The notes: generated by a model from the letters alone, not told the origin. DNA of 64,000 nucleotides from Pseudoalteromonas shioyasakiensis (GCF_019134595.1 NZ_CP077770.1:1818001-1882000); one strand, 5' to 3'; numbered from the stretch's first letter, positions 34,567 to 44,682 are shown. Translations and numbers: made by a program.

Positions 34567-35748
34567 ATGACTACTGAAGCCGTTGTTATTGTTGCCGCAA
34601 AACGTACCCCAATGGGTGGTTTTATGGGCGCACTAAGTGGTGCACACGCAACTGATTTAGGTGCTACAGCTATTAAAAGTAGCTTAGAGCAAGCCGGTTT
34701 ATCTGCCGATAAGATTGACGAAGTGATCATGGGCTGTGTATTACCTGCTGGTCTTGGTCAAGCACCTGCTCGCCAAGCAATGTTAAAAGCGGGTCTTAAT
34801 CAAGGTACTGGCGCAACAACAATCAACAAAGTTTGTGGCTCTGGCTTAAAAGCTGCCATGTTTGCCCATGACTTAATTAAATCAGGCTCTATCAACTCAG
34901 CGGTTGCGGGTGGCATGGAAAGCATGAGTAATGCCCCTTATATGTTACCAAATGCACGCTCAGGTATGCGTATGGGTCATGGCGAAGTAAAAGATCACAT
35001 GATGTGTGATGGCCTTGAAGATGCTTACGACAACAAAGCAATGGGTTGTTTTGCACAAGATACTGCTGATCAATATTCAATTGGTCGTGAACAAATGGAT
35101 AACTTTGCGCTTAACTCACTAACTAAAGCAAATAGTGCGATTGAAACAGGTGCATTTGCAAACGAGATTGCCGCGCATACTATTTCTACACGCAAAGGTG
35201 ATGTGACCGTTGCGATTGATGAGCAACCAGGCAATGCACGTCCTGATAAAATCCCTGGTTTACGTCCTGCATTCAAAAAAGACGGCACTATTACAGCTGC
35301 AAACTCGTCATCAATTTCTGATGGTGCAGCAGCGCTTGTGTTAATGCGTGAATCAGATGCTAAAGCACAAGGTTTAACACCACTTTGTCGTATCGTTGCT
35401 CACAGCACACATTCTCAAGCACCAAGTGAATTTACTTTAGCACCGGTTGGCGCGATGCAATCGCTTTTAGAAAAAGCCGGTTGGTCTGTTAATGATGTTG
35501 ATTTATGGGAAATCAACGAAGCGTTTGCCATGGTGACTATGCTTGCAATTAACGAGTTAAAACTTGATGAAAGCAAAGTAAACGTAAACGGCGGTGCCTG
35601 TGCACTTGGTCACCCAATTGGTGCAAGCGGCGCGCGTATCTTAGTTACCCTAATTCATGCATTAAAGAATCGTGGTCTTAGCAAAGGTGTTGCCTCACTG
35701 TGTATCGGTGGTGGTGAAGCTGTTGCTATGGCTGTTGAAGCTATTTAA
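34567..35748 (+). CDS. Acetyl-CoA C-acetyltransferase (thiolase)
   Basis: A 393-aa degradative thiolase. The nucleophilic Cys lies in NKVCGSGLKA (about residue 90). GGMESMSNAPY, the His of NEAFAM and the general-base Cys of GGACALGHPIGASGARI complete the active site. The start at 34567 (MTTEAVV) is chosen because a GGAG box lies six bases before it; a longer frame would start in a region without a ribosome site. It cleaves acetoacetyl-CoA and probably 2-methylacetoacetyl-CoA from isoleucine. It leads the ivd/mms operon. Confidence 0.94.
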   Translation: MTTEAVVIVAAKRTPMGGFMGALSGAHATDLGATAIKSSLEQAGLSADKIDEVIMGCVLPAGLGQAPARQAMLKAGLNQGTGATTINKVCGSGLKAAMFAHDLIKSGSINSAVAGGMESMSNAPYMLPNARSGMRMGHGEVKDHMMCDGLEDAYDNKAMGCFAQDTADQYSIGREQMDNFALNSLTKANSAIETGAFANEIAAHTISTRKGDVTVAIDEQPGNARPDKIPGLRPAFKKDGTITAANSSSISDGAAALVLMRESDAKAQGLTPLCRIVAHSTHSQAPSEFTLAPVGAMQSLLEKAGWSVNDVDLWEINEAFAMVTMLAINELKLDESKVNVNGGACALGHPIGASGARILVTLIHALKNRGLSKGVASLCIGGGEAVAMAVEAI

Positions 35749-35774
35749 TCGCTTTAGAATTTTAATCTCTCACA

Positions 35775-35809
35775 GCCGCAACGTATTTTAAAAACTATCA
35801 TGTTGCGGC
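35775..35809 (+). terminator. Intercistronic hairpin, thiolase-mmsA
   Basis: Stem gccgcaac / gttgcggc with a 19-nt loop, followed by tcttta, 27 bases after the thiolase stop. It may partly terminate or stabilise the upstream message, as the next gene is in the same direction 91 bases away. Confidence 0.5.
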
Positions 35810-35839
35810 CTCTTTATACCCACTGGGGAGGAGTGCCTC

Positions 35840-37330
35840 ATGCACCAAGTACCTTTATTTATCAACGGCGAATTTACCCAATCAAGTTCATCGCAGCTGA
35901 TTGATGTTATCAATCCTGCAAACCAAGAAGTGTTAGCTCAAGTTCCGTGTGCAACAGATGCTGAAATGGATGCAGCCATTGCCTCTGCAAAAGAAACATT
36001 TAAAACATGGAAAGAAGTGCCAATTTCTGAGCGTGCGCGCATTATGATGAAATACGCTGCACTACTAAAAGAAAACCATGACGAGCTTGCGACGATTATT
36101 TGTCATGAGCTGGGTAAAACATTTGAAGACGCCAAAGGCGATGTTTGGCGTGGTATTGAAGTTGTTGAGCAAGCAGCCAATGCACCATCACTCATGATGG
36201 GCGAAACAATGGAAAACGTAGCGCGTAAAATCGATACTTATTCTTACATGCAACCACTAGGTGTATGTGCGGGTATTACGCCATTTAACTTCCCTGCGAT
36301 GATCCCATTATGGATGTTCCCACTGGCTATTGTGTGTGGTAACACCTTTATTCTGAAACCATCAGAGCAAGATCCACTAACACCAATGCGTTTAGCTGAA
36401 CTATTTGTTGAAGCGGGTGCACCAAAAGGAGTGTTACAAGTTGTTCATGGTACAAAACCACAAGTTGACCGTTTATTAGAAGACCCAGCAGTACGTGCTA
36501 TTTCGTTTGTTGGTTCGTGTGGTGTAGGTGAATACATCTATTCAAAAGGCACAGCAAACCTTAAACGCGTACAAGCTTGTGTAGGTGCAAAAAACCACAT
36601 GGTTATTATGCCTGATGCAAGTAAGTCGCACGTTGTAAACAACCTAGTAGGTGCGTCTGTAGGTGCTGCGGGTCAGCGCTGTATGGGTATTTCGGTAGCT
36701 GTGTTTGTTGGTCAAGCAAAAGACTGGGTTGATGAAATTAAAGCAGGCTTTGAAAACGTACGTCCAGGTGTATGGGATGATACAAACGCGGCTTACGGCC
36801 CACAAACATCAAAAGCTGCTAAAGACCGTATTTTATCACTTATCGCAAGTGGTAAAGAACAAGGTGCAACGTGCTTAATTGATGGCTCTGACTTTACTGT
36901 TGAAGGCTACGAGCAAGGCAACTGGGTTGGTCCAACGCTATTTACTGATGTAACAACAGAGATGGATTTATATAAAGAAGAGATCTTTGGTCCTGTATTG
37001 GCTTGTATGTTTGTAGATTCTCTTGAAGAGGCGATTGAGCTTATCAATAACTCGCCTTACGGTAACGGTACTTCGTTATTCACATCAAGCGGCGCTGCTG
37101 CACGTAAATTCCAACATGAAATCGAAGTAGGTCAAGTTGGTATCAACGTGCCAATTCCTGTGCCACTACCGTTTTTCTCTTTCACAGGTTGGAAAGGCTC
37201 ATTCTACGGCGATCAACACACCTACGGTAAGCAAGGTATTCGTTTTTACACAGAAACGAAAACAATTACTTCACGTTGGTTCGAGGATGATATCGCCTCA
37301 GGTCCGAACATGAGTATCAACCTTAAATAA
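35840..37330 (+). CDS. mmsA: CoA-acylating methylmalonate-semialdehyde dehydrogenase
   Basis: A 496-aa aldehyde dehydrogenase superfamily enzyme that oxidises methylmalonate semialdehyde to propionyl-CoA with NAD+ and CoA. The catalytic Cys lies in [13 protein letters not shown], typical of MmsA/Iol[18 protein letters not shown] and the [13 protein letters not shown]-terminal segment confirm the subfamily. Shine-Dalgarno ggagg precedes the start. It ends valine degradation. Confidence 0.96.
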   Translation: MHQVPLFINGEFTQSSSSQLIDVINPANQEVLAQVPCATDAEMDAAIASAKETFKTWKEVPISERARIMMKYAALLKENHDELATIICHELGKTFEDAKGDVWRGIEVVEQAANAPSLMMGETMENVARKIDTYSYMQPLGVCAGITPFNFPAMIPLWMFPLAIVCGNTFILKPSEQDPLTPMRLAELFVEAGAPKGVLQVVHGTKPQVDRLLEDPAVRAISFVGSCGVGEYIYSKGTANLKRVQACVGAKNHMVIMPDASKSHVVNNLVGASVGAAGQRCMGISVAVFVGQAKDWVDEIKAGFENVRPGVWDDTNAAYGPQTSKAAKDRILSLIASGKEQGATCLIDGSDFTVEGYEQGNWVGPTLFTDVTTEMDLYKEEIFGPVLACMFVDSLEEAIELINNSPYGNGTSLFTSSGAAARKFQHEIEVGQVGINVPIPVPLPFFSFTGWKGSFYGDQHTYGKQGIRFYTETKTITSRWFEDDIASGPNMSINLK

Positions 37331-37350
37331 GCCGTAATTAATTTACTGCT

Positions 37351-37370
37351 GAGCGAGCACCAGCTCGCTC
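37351..37370 (+). other. Intercistronic hairpin, mmsA-acyl-CoA dehydrogenase
   Basis: Perfect 8-bp GC-rich stem gagcgagc / gctcgctc with a 4-nt loop, 20 bases after mmsA. No T tract follows, so it is more likely an mRNA-stability or processing hairpin than a terminator. Confidence 0.55.
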
Positions 37371-37437
37371 AAAGAACACACATTTAAACGACAATAATAA
37401 TTCTTTTAAGAATAAGACAACAAAATAGAGGTCTACT

Positions 37438-38595
37438 ATGGACTTTAATTTAACCGAAGATCAGCAAGCGTTTGCTGATACAGCCCGTCAGTTTGCAGAG
37501 TCTGAACTTGCTCCATATGCAGCTAAGTGGGACCAAGAACACATTTTTCCTAAAGACACCATTAAAGCAGCCGGTGAGCTAGGCTTTTGTGGTTTATATA
37601 CCCCAGAAGAAGCGGGCGGCTTAGGTTTATCTCGCCTAGATTCAAGCATTATCTTTGAGCAGCTTGCCATGGGTTGTACAGCAACAACTGCCATGTTGAC
37701 CATTCATAATATGGCAACGTGGATGATTGCAAGCTTTGGTACTGATGAGGTTAAAGCCCAGTTCTGTGAACAATTAGTAATGGGTGAGTTACTTGCTTCT
37801 TACTGTTTAACAGAGCCTGGCTCTGGCTCTGATGCGGCATCACTAAATACCAAAGCGGTTAAAGAGGGCGATGAGTATGTGATCTCAGGCTCTAAGATGT
37901 TTATCTCGGGTGCTGGTGAAACTGATTTACTTGTGGTTATGGCGCGCACTGGTGGTGAAGGCGCAGCTGGTATTTCGGCATTTGTTGTGCCTGCAGATGC
38001 TGCAGGTATTGAATACGGTAAAGCAGAAGAAAAAATGGGCTGGAACGCACAGCCAACACGTTTAATTAGCTTTGAAGGTGTCAGAATTCCTGCGGCGAAC
38101 TTATTAGGTCAAGAAGGCGAAGGCTTTAAGTTTGCAATGCAAGGCTTAGATGGCGGTCGTATTAATATTGCTACCTGTTCATTAGGTACAGCACAAGCAG
38201 CTCTTAATACTGCGCGAGAATACCTAAAAGAACGTGAGCAATTTGGTAAGCCTTTAGCTGCTTTTCAAGCACTGCAATTTAAGATTGCTGATATGAACAC
38301 CGAGCTTGTTGCCGCGCGTCAAATGGTGCGCTTAGCCGCATTTAAACTAGACACCGGTGACAGTGAAAAAACCACTTATTGTGCAATGGCAAAACGTTTT
38401 GCTACAGATGTTGGCTTTAAAGTATGTGACGACGCACTACAAATTCACGGTGGTTACGGTTACATCAAAGAATACCCATTAGAGCGTCATTTCAGAGACG
38501 TACGTGTGCATCAAATTCTTGAAGGCACAAACGAAATCATGCGTGTGATTATCGCACGTCGTATCTTAGCTGAGTCAGCTGGCGACATTCTATAA
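37438..38595 (+). CDS. Isobutyryl-CoA (branched/short-chain) dehydrogenase
   Basis: A 385-aa FAD acyl-CoA dehydrogenase with AYCLTEPGSGSD-type (ASYCLTEPGSGSDAAS) and C-terminal QIHGGYGYIKEYPLERHFRD signatures. The catalytic Glu is in ILEGTNEIMRVII. In the conserved Shewanella/Pseudoalteromonas gene order it is the IvdC/MmsC enzyme that makes methacrylyl-CoA (valine) and perhaps tiglyl-CoA (isoleucine). It sits between mmsA and an enoyl-CoA hydratase, 10 bases before the latter. Confidence 0.92.
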   Translation: MDFNLTEDQQAFADTARQFAESELAPYAAKWDQEHIFPKDTIKAAGELGFCGLYTPEEAGGLGLSRLDSSIIFEQLAMGCTATTAMLTIHNMATWMIASFGTDEVKAQFCEQLVMGELLASYCLTEPGSGSDAASLNTKAVKEGDEYVISGSKMFISGAGETDLLVVMARTGGEGAAGISAFVVPADAAGIEYGKAEEKMGWNAQPTRLISFEGVRIPAANLLGQEGEGFKFAMQGLDGGRINIATCSLGTAQAALNTAREYLKEREQFGKPLAAFQALQFKIADMNTELVAARQMVRLAAFKLDTGDSEKTTYCAMAKRFATDVGFKVCDDALQIHGGYGYIKEYPLERHFRDVRVHQILEGTNEIMRVIIARRILAESAGDIL

Positions 38596-38605
38596 GGAGC
38601 AACCT

Positions 38606-39385
38606 ATGTCTAATCCATCGATTGATTTAAATATTGAAGGTAACGTAGCGGTTTTAACAATGAATAACCCGCCAGCGAATACCTGGACACAAGATACATT
38701 AACAGCACTTAAAGACACTGTAACTGAGCTAAATGCTAACAAAAATGTCTATGCATTAGTGATCACAGGTCAAGGTGAAAAGTTCTTTAGTGCTGGTGCC
38801 GATCTGAACGTATTTGCCAGTGGTGATAAAGGCGTTGCTGCCACTATGTCAAAAGTGTTTGGTGATGCATTTGAGGCACTAACTAGTTTCCGTGGTGTAT
38901 CAATTGCGGCAATTAATGGTTATGCCATGGGTGGTGGTCTTGAAGTGGCCCTTGCTTGTGATATTCGTATTGCTGAAGAGCAAGCTCAAATGGCACTTCC
39001 TGAAGCGAAAGTTGGCTTACTGCCTTGTGCTGGCGGTACGCAAAACCTTGCGTGGCTTGTTGGTGAGGGCTGGGCAAAACGCATGATCTTATGTGGTGAG
39101 CGCCTAAAAGCAGACAAAGCTCGCGAAATTGGCCTTGTTGAAGAAGTGGTTGGTGCTGGCGAAAGTTTAGCTGCGGCAATGAAACTTGCTAACCAAGTGG
39201 GTGAGCAAAGCCCGGTTGCTGTGACTGCATGTAAAGAACTTATTCAAAAAGGTCGCACACAACCTATGGCTCATGCATTGCCATTAGAGCGTGAGTTATT
39301 TGTACAGTTGTTTGATACGCAAGACCAAAAAGAAGGCGTGAATGCATTCTTAGAAAAGCGTAAAGCAAATTGGGTAAATGGCTAA
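38606..39385 (+). CDS. Enoyl-CoA hydratase (methacrylyl/tiglyl-CoA)
   Basis: A 259-aa crotonase with both catalytic-type glutamates in place: GYAMGGGLEVALACDIRIAEE and LPEAKVGLLPCAGGTQNL (GGTQ is typical of true hydratases). The oxyanion segment is EKFFSAGADLNVF. It hydrates methacrylyl-CoA to 3-hydroxyisobutyryl-CoA in the valine branch and tiglyl-CoA in the isoleucine branch. The stop overlaps the next start by one base (TAATG). Confidence 0.92.
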   Translation: MSNPSIDLNIEGNVAVLTMNNPPANTWTQDTLTALKDTVTELNANKNVYALVITGQGEKFFSAGADLNVFASGDKGVAATMSKVFGDAFEALTSFRGVSIAAINGYAMGGGLEVALACDIRIAEEQAQMALPEAKVGLLPCAGGTQNLAWLVGEGWAKRMILCGERLKADKAREIGLVEEVVGAGESLAAAMKLANQVGEQSPVAVTACKELIQKGRTQPMAHALPLERELFVQLFDTQDQKEGVNAFLEKRKANWVNG

Positions 39386-40527
39386 TGACTAACGTAACAC
39401 TACTAAATCATCAAGATGCGCCTGTGGTGTTTGAAACTGCAGAGGCCGAAAGCGGCCTCATTGCAATTGCGACACTCAATGCGCCTAAGTCTTTAAACGC
39501 TTTAAATTACGACATGATCCAATTGCTAGAGCCCCAGCTTAGAAAATGGGCTGACGATGACGCCGTTGCCATGGTTGTTCTAAAAGGGACTGGCGAAAAA
39601 GCATTTTGTGCCGGTGGCGATGTAGTAAGCCTGCATAAAGCAATGAGCACAGGTGAGCAAGCTAACTACATTGAAGACTTTTTTACCCTTGAGTACAAAT
39701 TAGACTACCTAATTCACTGCTATGAAAAGCCAATATTACTTTGGGGTAATGGCATTGTTATGGGTGGCGGCCTTGGCTTAATGGCTGGGGCAAGTCACCG
39801 TGTGGTAACCGAAACATCACGTATCGCAATGCCTGAGCTAACTATTGGTTTATACCCTGATGTGGGTGGCAGTTACTTCTTACATAAAATGCCTGAGCAA
39901 GTGGGCCTATTCTTAGGGTTAACTGCTGCGTCTATCAATGCTGAAGATGCCTTGTTTGTTAATCTTGCTGATCACTATGCAACAGCAGATAAATATGACG
40001 CTATTTTAACGGCTATCACAGCTGAAAAATGGGGCAAAACAGCCTCATTAAACCACGAAAAGTTAACTAAAATTTTAATCTCGATTGATAATATTTCAGG
40101 CCGTGTTCCTAAAGGTAATGTAAAAGATAACTTAGCGGTTATTCAAAAACTGGCTGAATTTGACTCATTGCAGAACAAAATTGACTACATCCAAGCATTA
40201 GAAACCGAAGACAAATGGCTTACCCGTGCGCAAAAGTCATTAGCGCATGGTTGTCCGCTTAGTTGTGCGCTGGTAGAACGTCAATTAGCTAATTCAAAAG
40301 AGATGACGTTAGCAGATTGCTTTAAGATGGAGCTAGGTATGTCGGTTCGATGTGGCGAAGTAGGTGAGTTCCAAGAAGGAGTTCGTGCGCTATTAATCGA
40401 TAAAGATGGTGTACCTAACTGGCAGTTTAAATCGCTTAGCGATATCGACGAAGCAGTTGTAGATAGCTTCTTTACAGCACGCTGGGATGAGCAATCACAC
40501 CCACTTAACTCATTAACGTCATCTTAA
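39385..40527 (+). CDS. 3-hydroxyisobutyryl-CoA hydrolase
   Basis: A 380-aa crotonase-fold thioester hydrolase. Its features are FCAGGDVVSLHK, GNGIVMGGGLGLMAGASHRVVTE, MPELTIGLYPDVGGSYFLHK and the extended C-terminal domain that marks HIBYL-CoA hydrolases. The start at 39385 (MTNVTLL) is chosen because it overlaps the upstream stop as TAATG, in the style of this operon. It releases free 3-hydroxyisobutyrate for MmsB and avoids build-up of toxic methacrylyl-CoA. Confidence 0.93.
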   Translation: MTNVTLLNHQDAPVVFETAEAESGLIAIATLNAPKSLNALNYDMIQLLEPQLRKWADDDAVAMVVLKGTGEKAFCAGGDVVSLHKAMSTGEQANYIEDFFTLEYKLDYLIHCYEKPILLWGNGIVMGGGLGLMAGASHRVVTETSRIAMPELTIGLYPDVGGSYFLHKMPEQVGLFLGLTAASINAEDALFVNLADHYATADKYDAILTAITAEKWGKTASLNHEKLTKILISIDNISGRVPKGNVKDNLAVIQKLAEFDSLQNKIDYIQALETEDKWLTRAQKSLAHGCPLSCALVERQLANSKEMTLADCFKMELGMSVRCGEVGEFQEGVRALLIDKDGVPNWQFKSLSDIDEAVVDSFFTARWDEQSHPLNSLTSS

Positions 40528-40544
40528 GTCCAAGGGGTAAACAA

Positions 40545-41435
40545 ATGGCTAAATTAACAATAGGATTTATTGGTTTAGGCAACATGGGTGGCCCAATGGC
40601 GGCAAACCTTGTCAATGCAGGTCATACAGTTCGTGTGTTTGACTTAAATAAAGCAGCGGTCAGTGAGCTTGCCGATAAAGGTGCAATTGCTGCTACCGAT
40701 GCAGCTGAGTGTGCCATTGGCGCAGATATTTTTATCAGTATGCTACCAGCAAGCAAACACGTTAAGTCTCTTTATTTAGGCGAAACAGGCCTTATCAACT
40801 TACTTGATAGCAAAACTTTAGTGATTGACTGCTCAACCATTGATGCAGAATCAGCGCGTCAAGTGGGTAGCGAACTTGCTCAAAAAGGTATTGATTTTGT
40901 AGATGCACCGGTATCAGGTGGTGTTGCAGGTGCAACAGCGGGCACTTTAACCTTTATCGTCGGTGGTGAGCAAAGTCACTTTGAAAAAGCCAAGCTTGCT
41001 CTAGTAGATATGGGTAAAAACATCTTCCATGCTGGTGATATTGGTGCAGGCCAAGTAGCAAAAATCTGTAACAACATGCTGCTGAGCATTTTAATGGCAG
41101 GTACCAGCGAAGCGCTACAAATGGGCATCAACAACGGGCTCGACCCAAAAGTGTTAAGTGACATCATGACTGCAAGCTCTGGTCGTAACTGGACACTTGA
41201 GCTTTATAACCCATGCCCTGGTGTAATGGAAACGGCGCCAGCAAGTAATGATTATAAACCGGGCTTTATGGTTGATTTAATGGCGAAAGACTTAGGTCTT
41301 GCTATGGAAGCGGCTCAGCAAAGTAATTCATCTACCCCAATGGGGTCAATGGCGAAGAATCTATACACTATGCTTCAGCATCAAGGTGCGGGTAGTGATG
41401 ATTTTAGTGCTATTTTTAAATTATTCTCGAAGTAG
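40545..41435 (+). CDS. mmsB: 3-hydroxyisobutyrate dehydrogenase
   Basis: A 296-aa NAD-dependent beta-hydroxyacid dehydrogenase. The Rossmann segment is IGFIGLGNMGGPMAANL, the substrate-binding DAPVSGGVAGATAGTLT follows, and the catalytic Lys lies in GAGQVAKICNNML. It oxidises 3-hydroxyisobutyrate to methylmalonate semialdehyde, the substrate of MmsA in the same operon. Confidence 0.96.
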   Translation: MAKLTIGFIGLGNMGGPMAANLVNAGHTVRVFDLNKAAVSELADKGAIAATDAAECAIGADIFISMLPASKHVKSLYLGETGLINLLDSKTLVIDCSTIDAESARQVGSELAQKGIDFVDAPVSGGVAGATAGTLTFIVGGEQSHFEKAKLALVDMGKNIFHAGDIGAGQVAKICNNMLLSILMAGTSEALQMGINNGLDPKVLSDIMTASSGRNWTLELYNPCPGVMETAPASNDYKPGFMVDLMAKDLGLAMEAAQQSNSSTPMGSMAKNLYTMLQHQGAGSDDFSAIFKLFSK

Positions 41436-41444
41436 GAGTTTGTT

Positions 41445-42206
41445 GTGGAAATTAAAAACAACAACATCGTAATTACCGGTGGTGCGCAAGGTTTAGGCTT
41501 TGCGATGGCCGAGAAATTTGCATCCCATGGCGCGAACATCGCTCTTATAGATATGCAACAAGACGTACTTGATACAGCAGTATCAGCGCTTGCTAAATAT
41601 GGCACAAAAGTGATGGCGTATGCTGCTAATGTCACAGATGAAGACGCTGTTGTAGCAACGTTTAATACTATCAACAAAGACTTTGGCCATATCGGCGTGT
41701 TAATTAATAACGCAGGTATCTTACGCGATGGTATGTTTATCAAAGCAAAAGAAGGCAAAGTGGTTGATAAAATGTCGTTGGCTCAGTTTCAATCTGTGAT
41801 TGATGTGAACCTAACCGGTGTTTTCTTAGCAGGTCGCGAAGCTGCGAGCCACATGATTGAGTCTGGCAAAGGCGGTGTTATCGTTAATATGTCGAGTGTT
41901 GCCCGTGCTGGTAACATTGGCCAAACAAACTATGCAGCGTCTAAAGCCGGTGTTGTTGCGATGACAACGGGGTGGGCGAAAGAGTTAGGTCGCTTTGGTA
42001 TCCGTGTTGGTGCAATCGCACCAGGTGTTATTCGCACAGCAATGACAGATGCAATGAAACCAGAAGCAAAACAACGCATGATGGCGGTAACGCCAGTAGG
42101 TCGTTTTGGTGAAGCAGAAGAAATTGCCCATACAGCACAATACATTATAGAGAATGACTTCTTTACAGGTCGTGTTGTTGAAATTGATGGCGGTATTCGC
42201 CTTTAA
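41445..42206 (+). CDS. SDR-family 3-hydroxyacyl-CoA dehydrogenase (2-methyl-3-hydroxybutyryl-CoA type)
   Basis: A 253-aa short-chain dehydrogenase: TGGAQGLGFAMAEKF (cofactor Gly motif), NNAGILRDG, catalytic Ser in VNMSSVARAG and YAASK. Its position at the end of the operon matches the ivdG gene of the Shewanella isoleucine-valine cluster, whose product oxidises 2-methyl-3-hydroxybutyryl-CoA so that the thiolase can cleave it. GTG start with a ggag box. The specificity is inferred from context. Confidence 0.88.
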   Translation: MEIKNNNIVITGGAQGLGFAMAEKFASHGANIALIDMQQDVLDTAVSALAKYGTKVMAYAANVTDEDAVVATFNTINKDFGHIGVLINNAGILRDGMFIKAKEGKVVDKMSLAQFQSVIDVNLTGVFLAGREAASHMIESGKGGVIVNMSSVARAGNIGQTNYAASKAGVVAMTTGWAKELGRFGIRVGAIAPGVIRTAMTDAMKPEAKQRMMAVTPVGRFGEAEEIAHTAQYIIENDFFTGRVVEIDGGIRL

Positions 42207-42241
42207 TTTTAAATGGTAACCCTTTACCCATTGAAAGTACC

Positions 42242-42270
42242 AAAACGGTAAGCCTAGCTTGCCGTTTTTT
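42242..42270 (+). terminator. Intrinsic terminator of the ivd/mms operon
   Basis: Stem aaaacggtaag / cttgccgtttt (one G-T wobble), 5-nt loop, then a T run. It lies 36 bases after the SDR stop and ends the operon. Confidence 0.92.
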
Positions 42271-42314
42271 TATTTTTAAAGTATTTTAAATTCATAATGA
42301 TAAGGAGATTTTTT

Positions 42315-42803
42315 ATGAACACTGATGGCATTACAGTATCAATGAGCAAAGGGATTAAAGCCAATTTCAAACTGGGTGAACATTTAATCGAATACTGGGG
42401 TTCTGCTTACTCAGGTAAAGAAGTTCTGAAAGTAGACGGTGAATTAATAGCAGAATCACGTAACTTTAAAACAAAATCTGTTCATGAATTTAATATTGAT
42501 GGTAAAGCCTGCCAATTAACAATTTCAGTGACTTTATTCAGGAAGTTTTCTTCCACCATAACATTAGAGTGTGAGGGTGAGCTAGTTCACCGTTATCAAC
42601 TGACATACGGTAAAACCCGAAAAATTGCTTGGTATTTAAAAGCAATCCCATTTTTATTTGCAGGTATTTTAGGCTGGTGTTTCGCCGCCGATATTCTTAC
42701 CTTGATAGAGTTAGTTATCTTTGGCTGCTTAACCTTTGCAGTATCAGAACTGGTTATGAAAGATCAAGGCTGGATCATCGAAGAGCAAAAGCCTTGTAAT
42801 TAA
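42315..42803 (+). CDS. Hypothetical protein with two C-terminal membrane segments
   Basis: A 162-aa protein I do not recognise. The soluble N-terminal part is beta-rich (FKLGEHLIEYWGSAYSGKE, VLKVDGELIAES). Near residues 108-145 two adjacent hydrophobic segments (AIPFLFAGILGWCFAA and LTLIELVIFGCLTFAV) form a helical hairpin, and a short tail follows. The start at 42315 is chosen because the Shine-Dalgarno aaggag lies nine bases before it; an earlier in-frame ATG would place that site inside the gene. It precedes the kinase gene but is separated from it by a hairpin. Confidence 0.7.
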   Translation: MNTDGITVSMSKGIKANFKLGEHLIEYWGSAYSGKEVLKVDGELIAESRNFKTKSVHEFNIDGKACQLTISVTLFRKFSSTITLECEGELVHRYQLTYGKTRKIAWYLKAIPFLFAGILGWCFAADILTLIELVIFGCLTFAVSELVMKDQGWIIEEQKPCN

Positions 42804-42821
42804 CTTCCTAGCATTCAATAA

Positions 42822-42844
42822 TTAAGCGGTTAAAAGCCGCTTAA
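42822..42844 (+). terminator. Hairpin before the kinase gene
   Basis: Perfect 8-bp stem ttaagcgg / ccgcttaa with a 7-nt loop, 19 bases after the preceding stop, followed by cttt. It ends only three bases before the first possible TTG start of the kinase, which favours the GTG start further on. Confidence 0.6.
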
Positions 42845-42858
42845 CTTTGAGAGATGCA

Positions 42859-44682
42859 GTGAATCCCAAACAAATCCGCAATTTTTATATCAATGAAGAA
42901 CAGTCTGTTTACTTACTGTCTCACCATGATGCTAAAAAGCACCGTCAATGGCTTAACATTTGTATTAAACAGCTTACTTTGCTTGGTTACAGTGACGTTG
43001 AATTAATTGGCTCTGGTGCGTTTGGATTTGTTTTTGCCGGTGTTGATGATGAAGACTTACCTTGGGTGTTTAAGTTTTCACGTATAACCCTTGCACAAAG
43101 TGTACGTGATCGTCTAGAAGACGAAGCGTACATGCTCTCGCAAGTTAATAACCCGCTGGTGCCAAAATTTTATGCCTTTGAGCGCATTAAAAAGCAAGGC
43201 ATTTTAATGATGGAGCGCGCGCTAGGTGAAGACTTAGAAAAAATTTCCATTAAACAGGGGCGTTTTAGTGCAGCAAAAGTTATGGCGCTGGCTCTTAGGT
43301 TACGTAATGTGCTGGTAGATTTACGTGAACATAAAAATGGCTTAAGCCCACAGCCAATAGTGCATGGCGATATCAAACCCTCGAACATTGTTTATGATGA
43401 ACAAACTAATAAGTTGTCGTTGGTAGATTGGGGCAGTTCTGTTTATGCACAAATAGACGCTGAAGGAAATCCGGTTGCCAGCAATTTTATGGATCTTATG
43501 TCTGCTGATATCAGTACCACTAATGCACGTATGGGTGATGTGTATTTTATTGGTGATGAGCAAATGTCAGGCGGGCAGTCATCGCCACGTTTTGATGAGC
43601 AAGGGGTTGCCTCAACCCTGTATGCACTGGCCTCTGCGCAATCTTGCAGGTTCGGTGCGGCGGTTATTCCGGCTACAAGCCTCAATTTACCTATGGAGCT
43701 TGCCCGGGTTATTGACGGTATGCTTTCAAAGAATAAGGCCACTCGCGATGGGGCTGGTGATTATTTTATGCGAAACATGCCGACAATGGCTAAAGCTTAC
43801 CTGCCTGAATTGCCCCGTAAGGTCATTCGCCCTTATATTCCGTATTGGTTTAGTGAGTTTGATGAGCACCCAGACACGGTGGTATACAGCTCGCGAAAGC
43901 AATTTTTAAGACAAGCCGACCATAATCAACAATTACTTGATGTAAACGATGCCCAGCTCGACAGATACTATAAAGAGTTTTTATTTGATACCGGCGACAC
44001 CGAAAAAGCATTTTTGGCTTCTATTAGCCGATTAGCAAAATACCCAGTAGTAGGGGGCCTTAGTTTTCATTGGAAAGAAAACTCACTGTTTGTTGAGTCT
44101 TCACTTATTTTGCATGATGAAACGCTCGGCACTGCGTTTACAGATGCGATTAACAACACGGTGATGTTAGCACAGGGAATTGAACAAAAAGGTCTCTTTA
44201 AATGTTGCTTGTTTGATGCGCGTAAAACTATTCAGCTCGAACGGGATGGCACAGGTGCGTTTAAATTTGAGAATTTACCTGAGCTTGATTATGAAGTGAT
44301 GGATATCCAAGCCTCAGACGTAACCAGACCGCACTCTTACTTTGAAGATGGTAAAGACCCGGATGAGCAATTACAGCTTCCGAAAAAGGTTATAAAGTGC
44401 GTATTTGAGCTAAACCAAATACACCATACGGGCTGTATCATTTTTGAAGCCTTACCTGATAGGATGAAAATACATCATTACTATCGTCTGCTAGATGCCA
44501 GTAAAGAACCTGAATTTAAACGTTTATTAAGTAAGCTTATGCAATACGCGGTTAGTATCACAGATGTAGGTGTAGCAGGCTTTATGAAGCTACCTTACAA
44601 AAATACCCGTGAATTTGATTTATGCACTAAACAGCCCGATGAGTTTTATCCGCGAGATCCCAAAAGAGTGTTAGACATATGA
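42859..44682 (+). CDS. Eukaryotic-type protein kinase with unassigned C-terminal region
   Basis: A protein of about 607 aa. The kinase domain is at the N terminus: glycine-rich loop IGSGAFGFVFAG, lysine in WVFKFS, catalytic loop VHGDIKPSN (HGD for HRD) and metal-binding DWG for DFG. No transmembrane or PASTA segment is present, so it is soluble, unlike PknB-type receptors. After about residue 320 come roughly 290 residues of mixed fold that I cannot assign. The GTG at 42859 is preferred, since GAGAG lies five bases before it; a TTG four codons upstream directly abuts a hairpin. The next gene overlaps by 4 bases, so they are coupled. Confidence 0.82.
   Translation: MNPKQIRNFYINEEQSVYLLSHHDAKKHRQWLNICIKQLTLLGYSDVELIGSGAFGFVFAGVDDEDLPWVFKFSRITLAQSVRDRLEDEAYMLSQVNNPLVPKFYAFERIKKQGILMMERALGEDLEKISIKQGRFSAAKVMALALRLRNVLVDLREHKNGLSPQPIVHGDIKPSNIVYDEQTNKLSLVDWGSSVYAQIDAEGNPVASNFMDLMSADISTTNARMGDVYFIGDEQMSGGQSSPRFDEQGVASTLYALASAQSCRFGAAVIPATSLNLPMELARVIDGMLSKNKATRDGAGDYFMRNMPTMAKAYLPELPRKVIRPYIPYWFSEFDEHPDTVVYSSRKQFLRQADHNQQLLDVNDAQLDRYYKEFLFDTGDTEKAFLASISRLAKYPVVGGLSFHWKENSLFVESSLILHDETLGTAFTDAINNTVMLAQGIEQKGLFKCCLFDARKTIQLERDGTGAFKFENLPELDYEVMDIQASDVTRPHSYFEDGKDPDEQLQLPKKVIKCVFELNQIHHTGCIIFEALPDRMKIHHYYRLLDASKEPEFKRLLSKLMQYAVSITDVGVAGFMKLPYKNTREFDLCTKQPDEFYPRDPKRVLDI

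Noticed and set aside
43170..43909. Several overlapping frames inside the kinase gene on both strands
   Set aside because: The kinase frame has all catalytic motifs in order; the others have no motifs and lie inside it.
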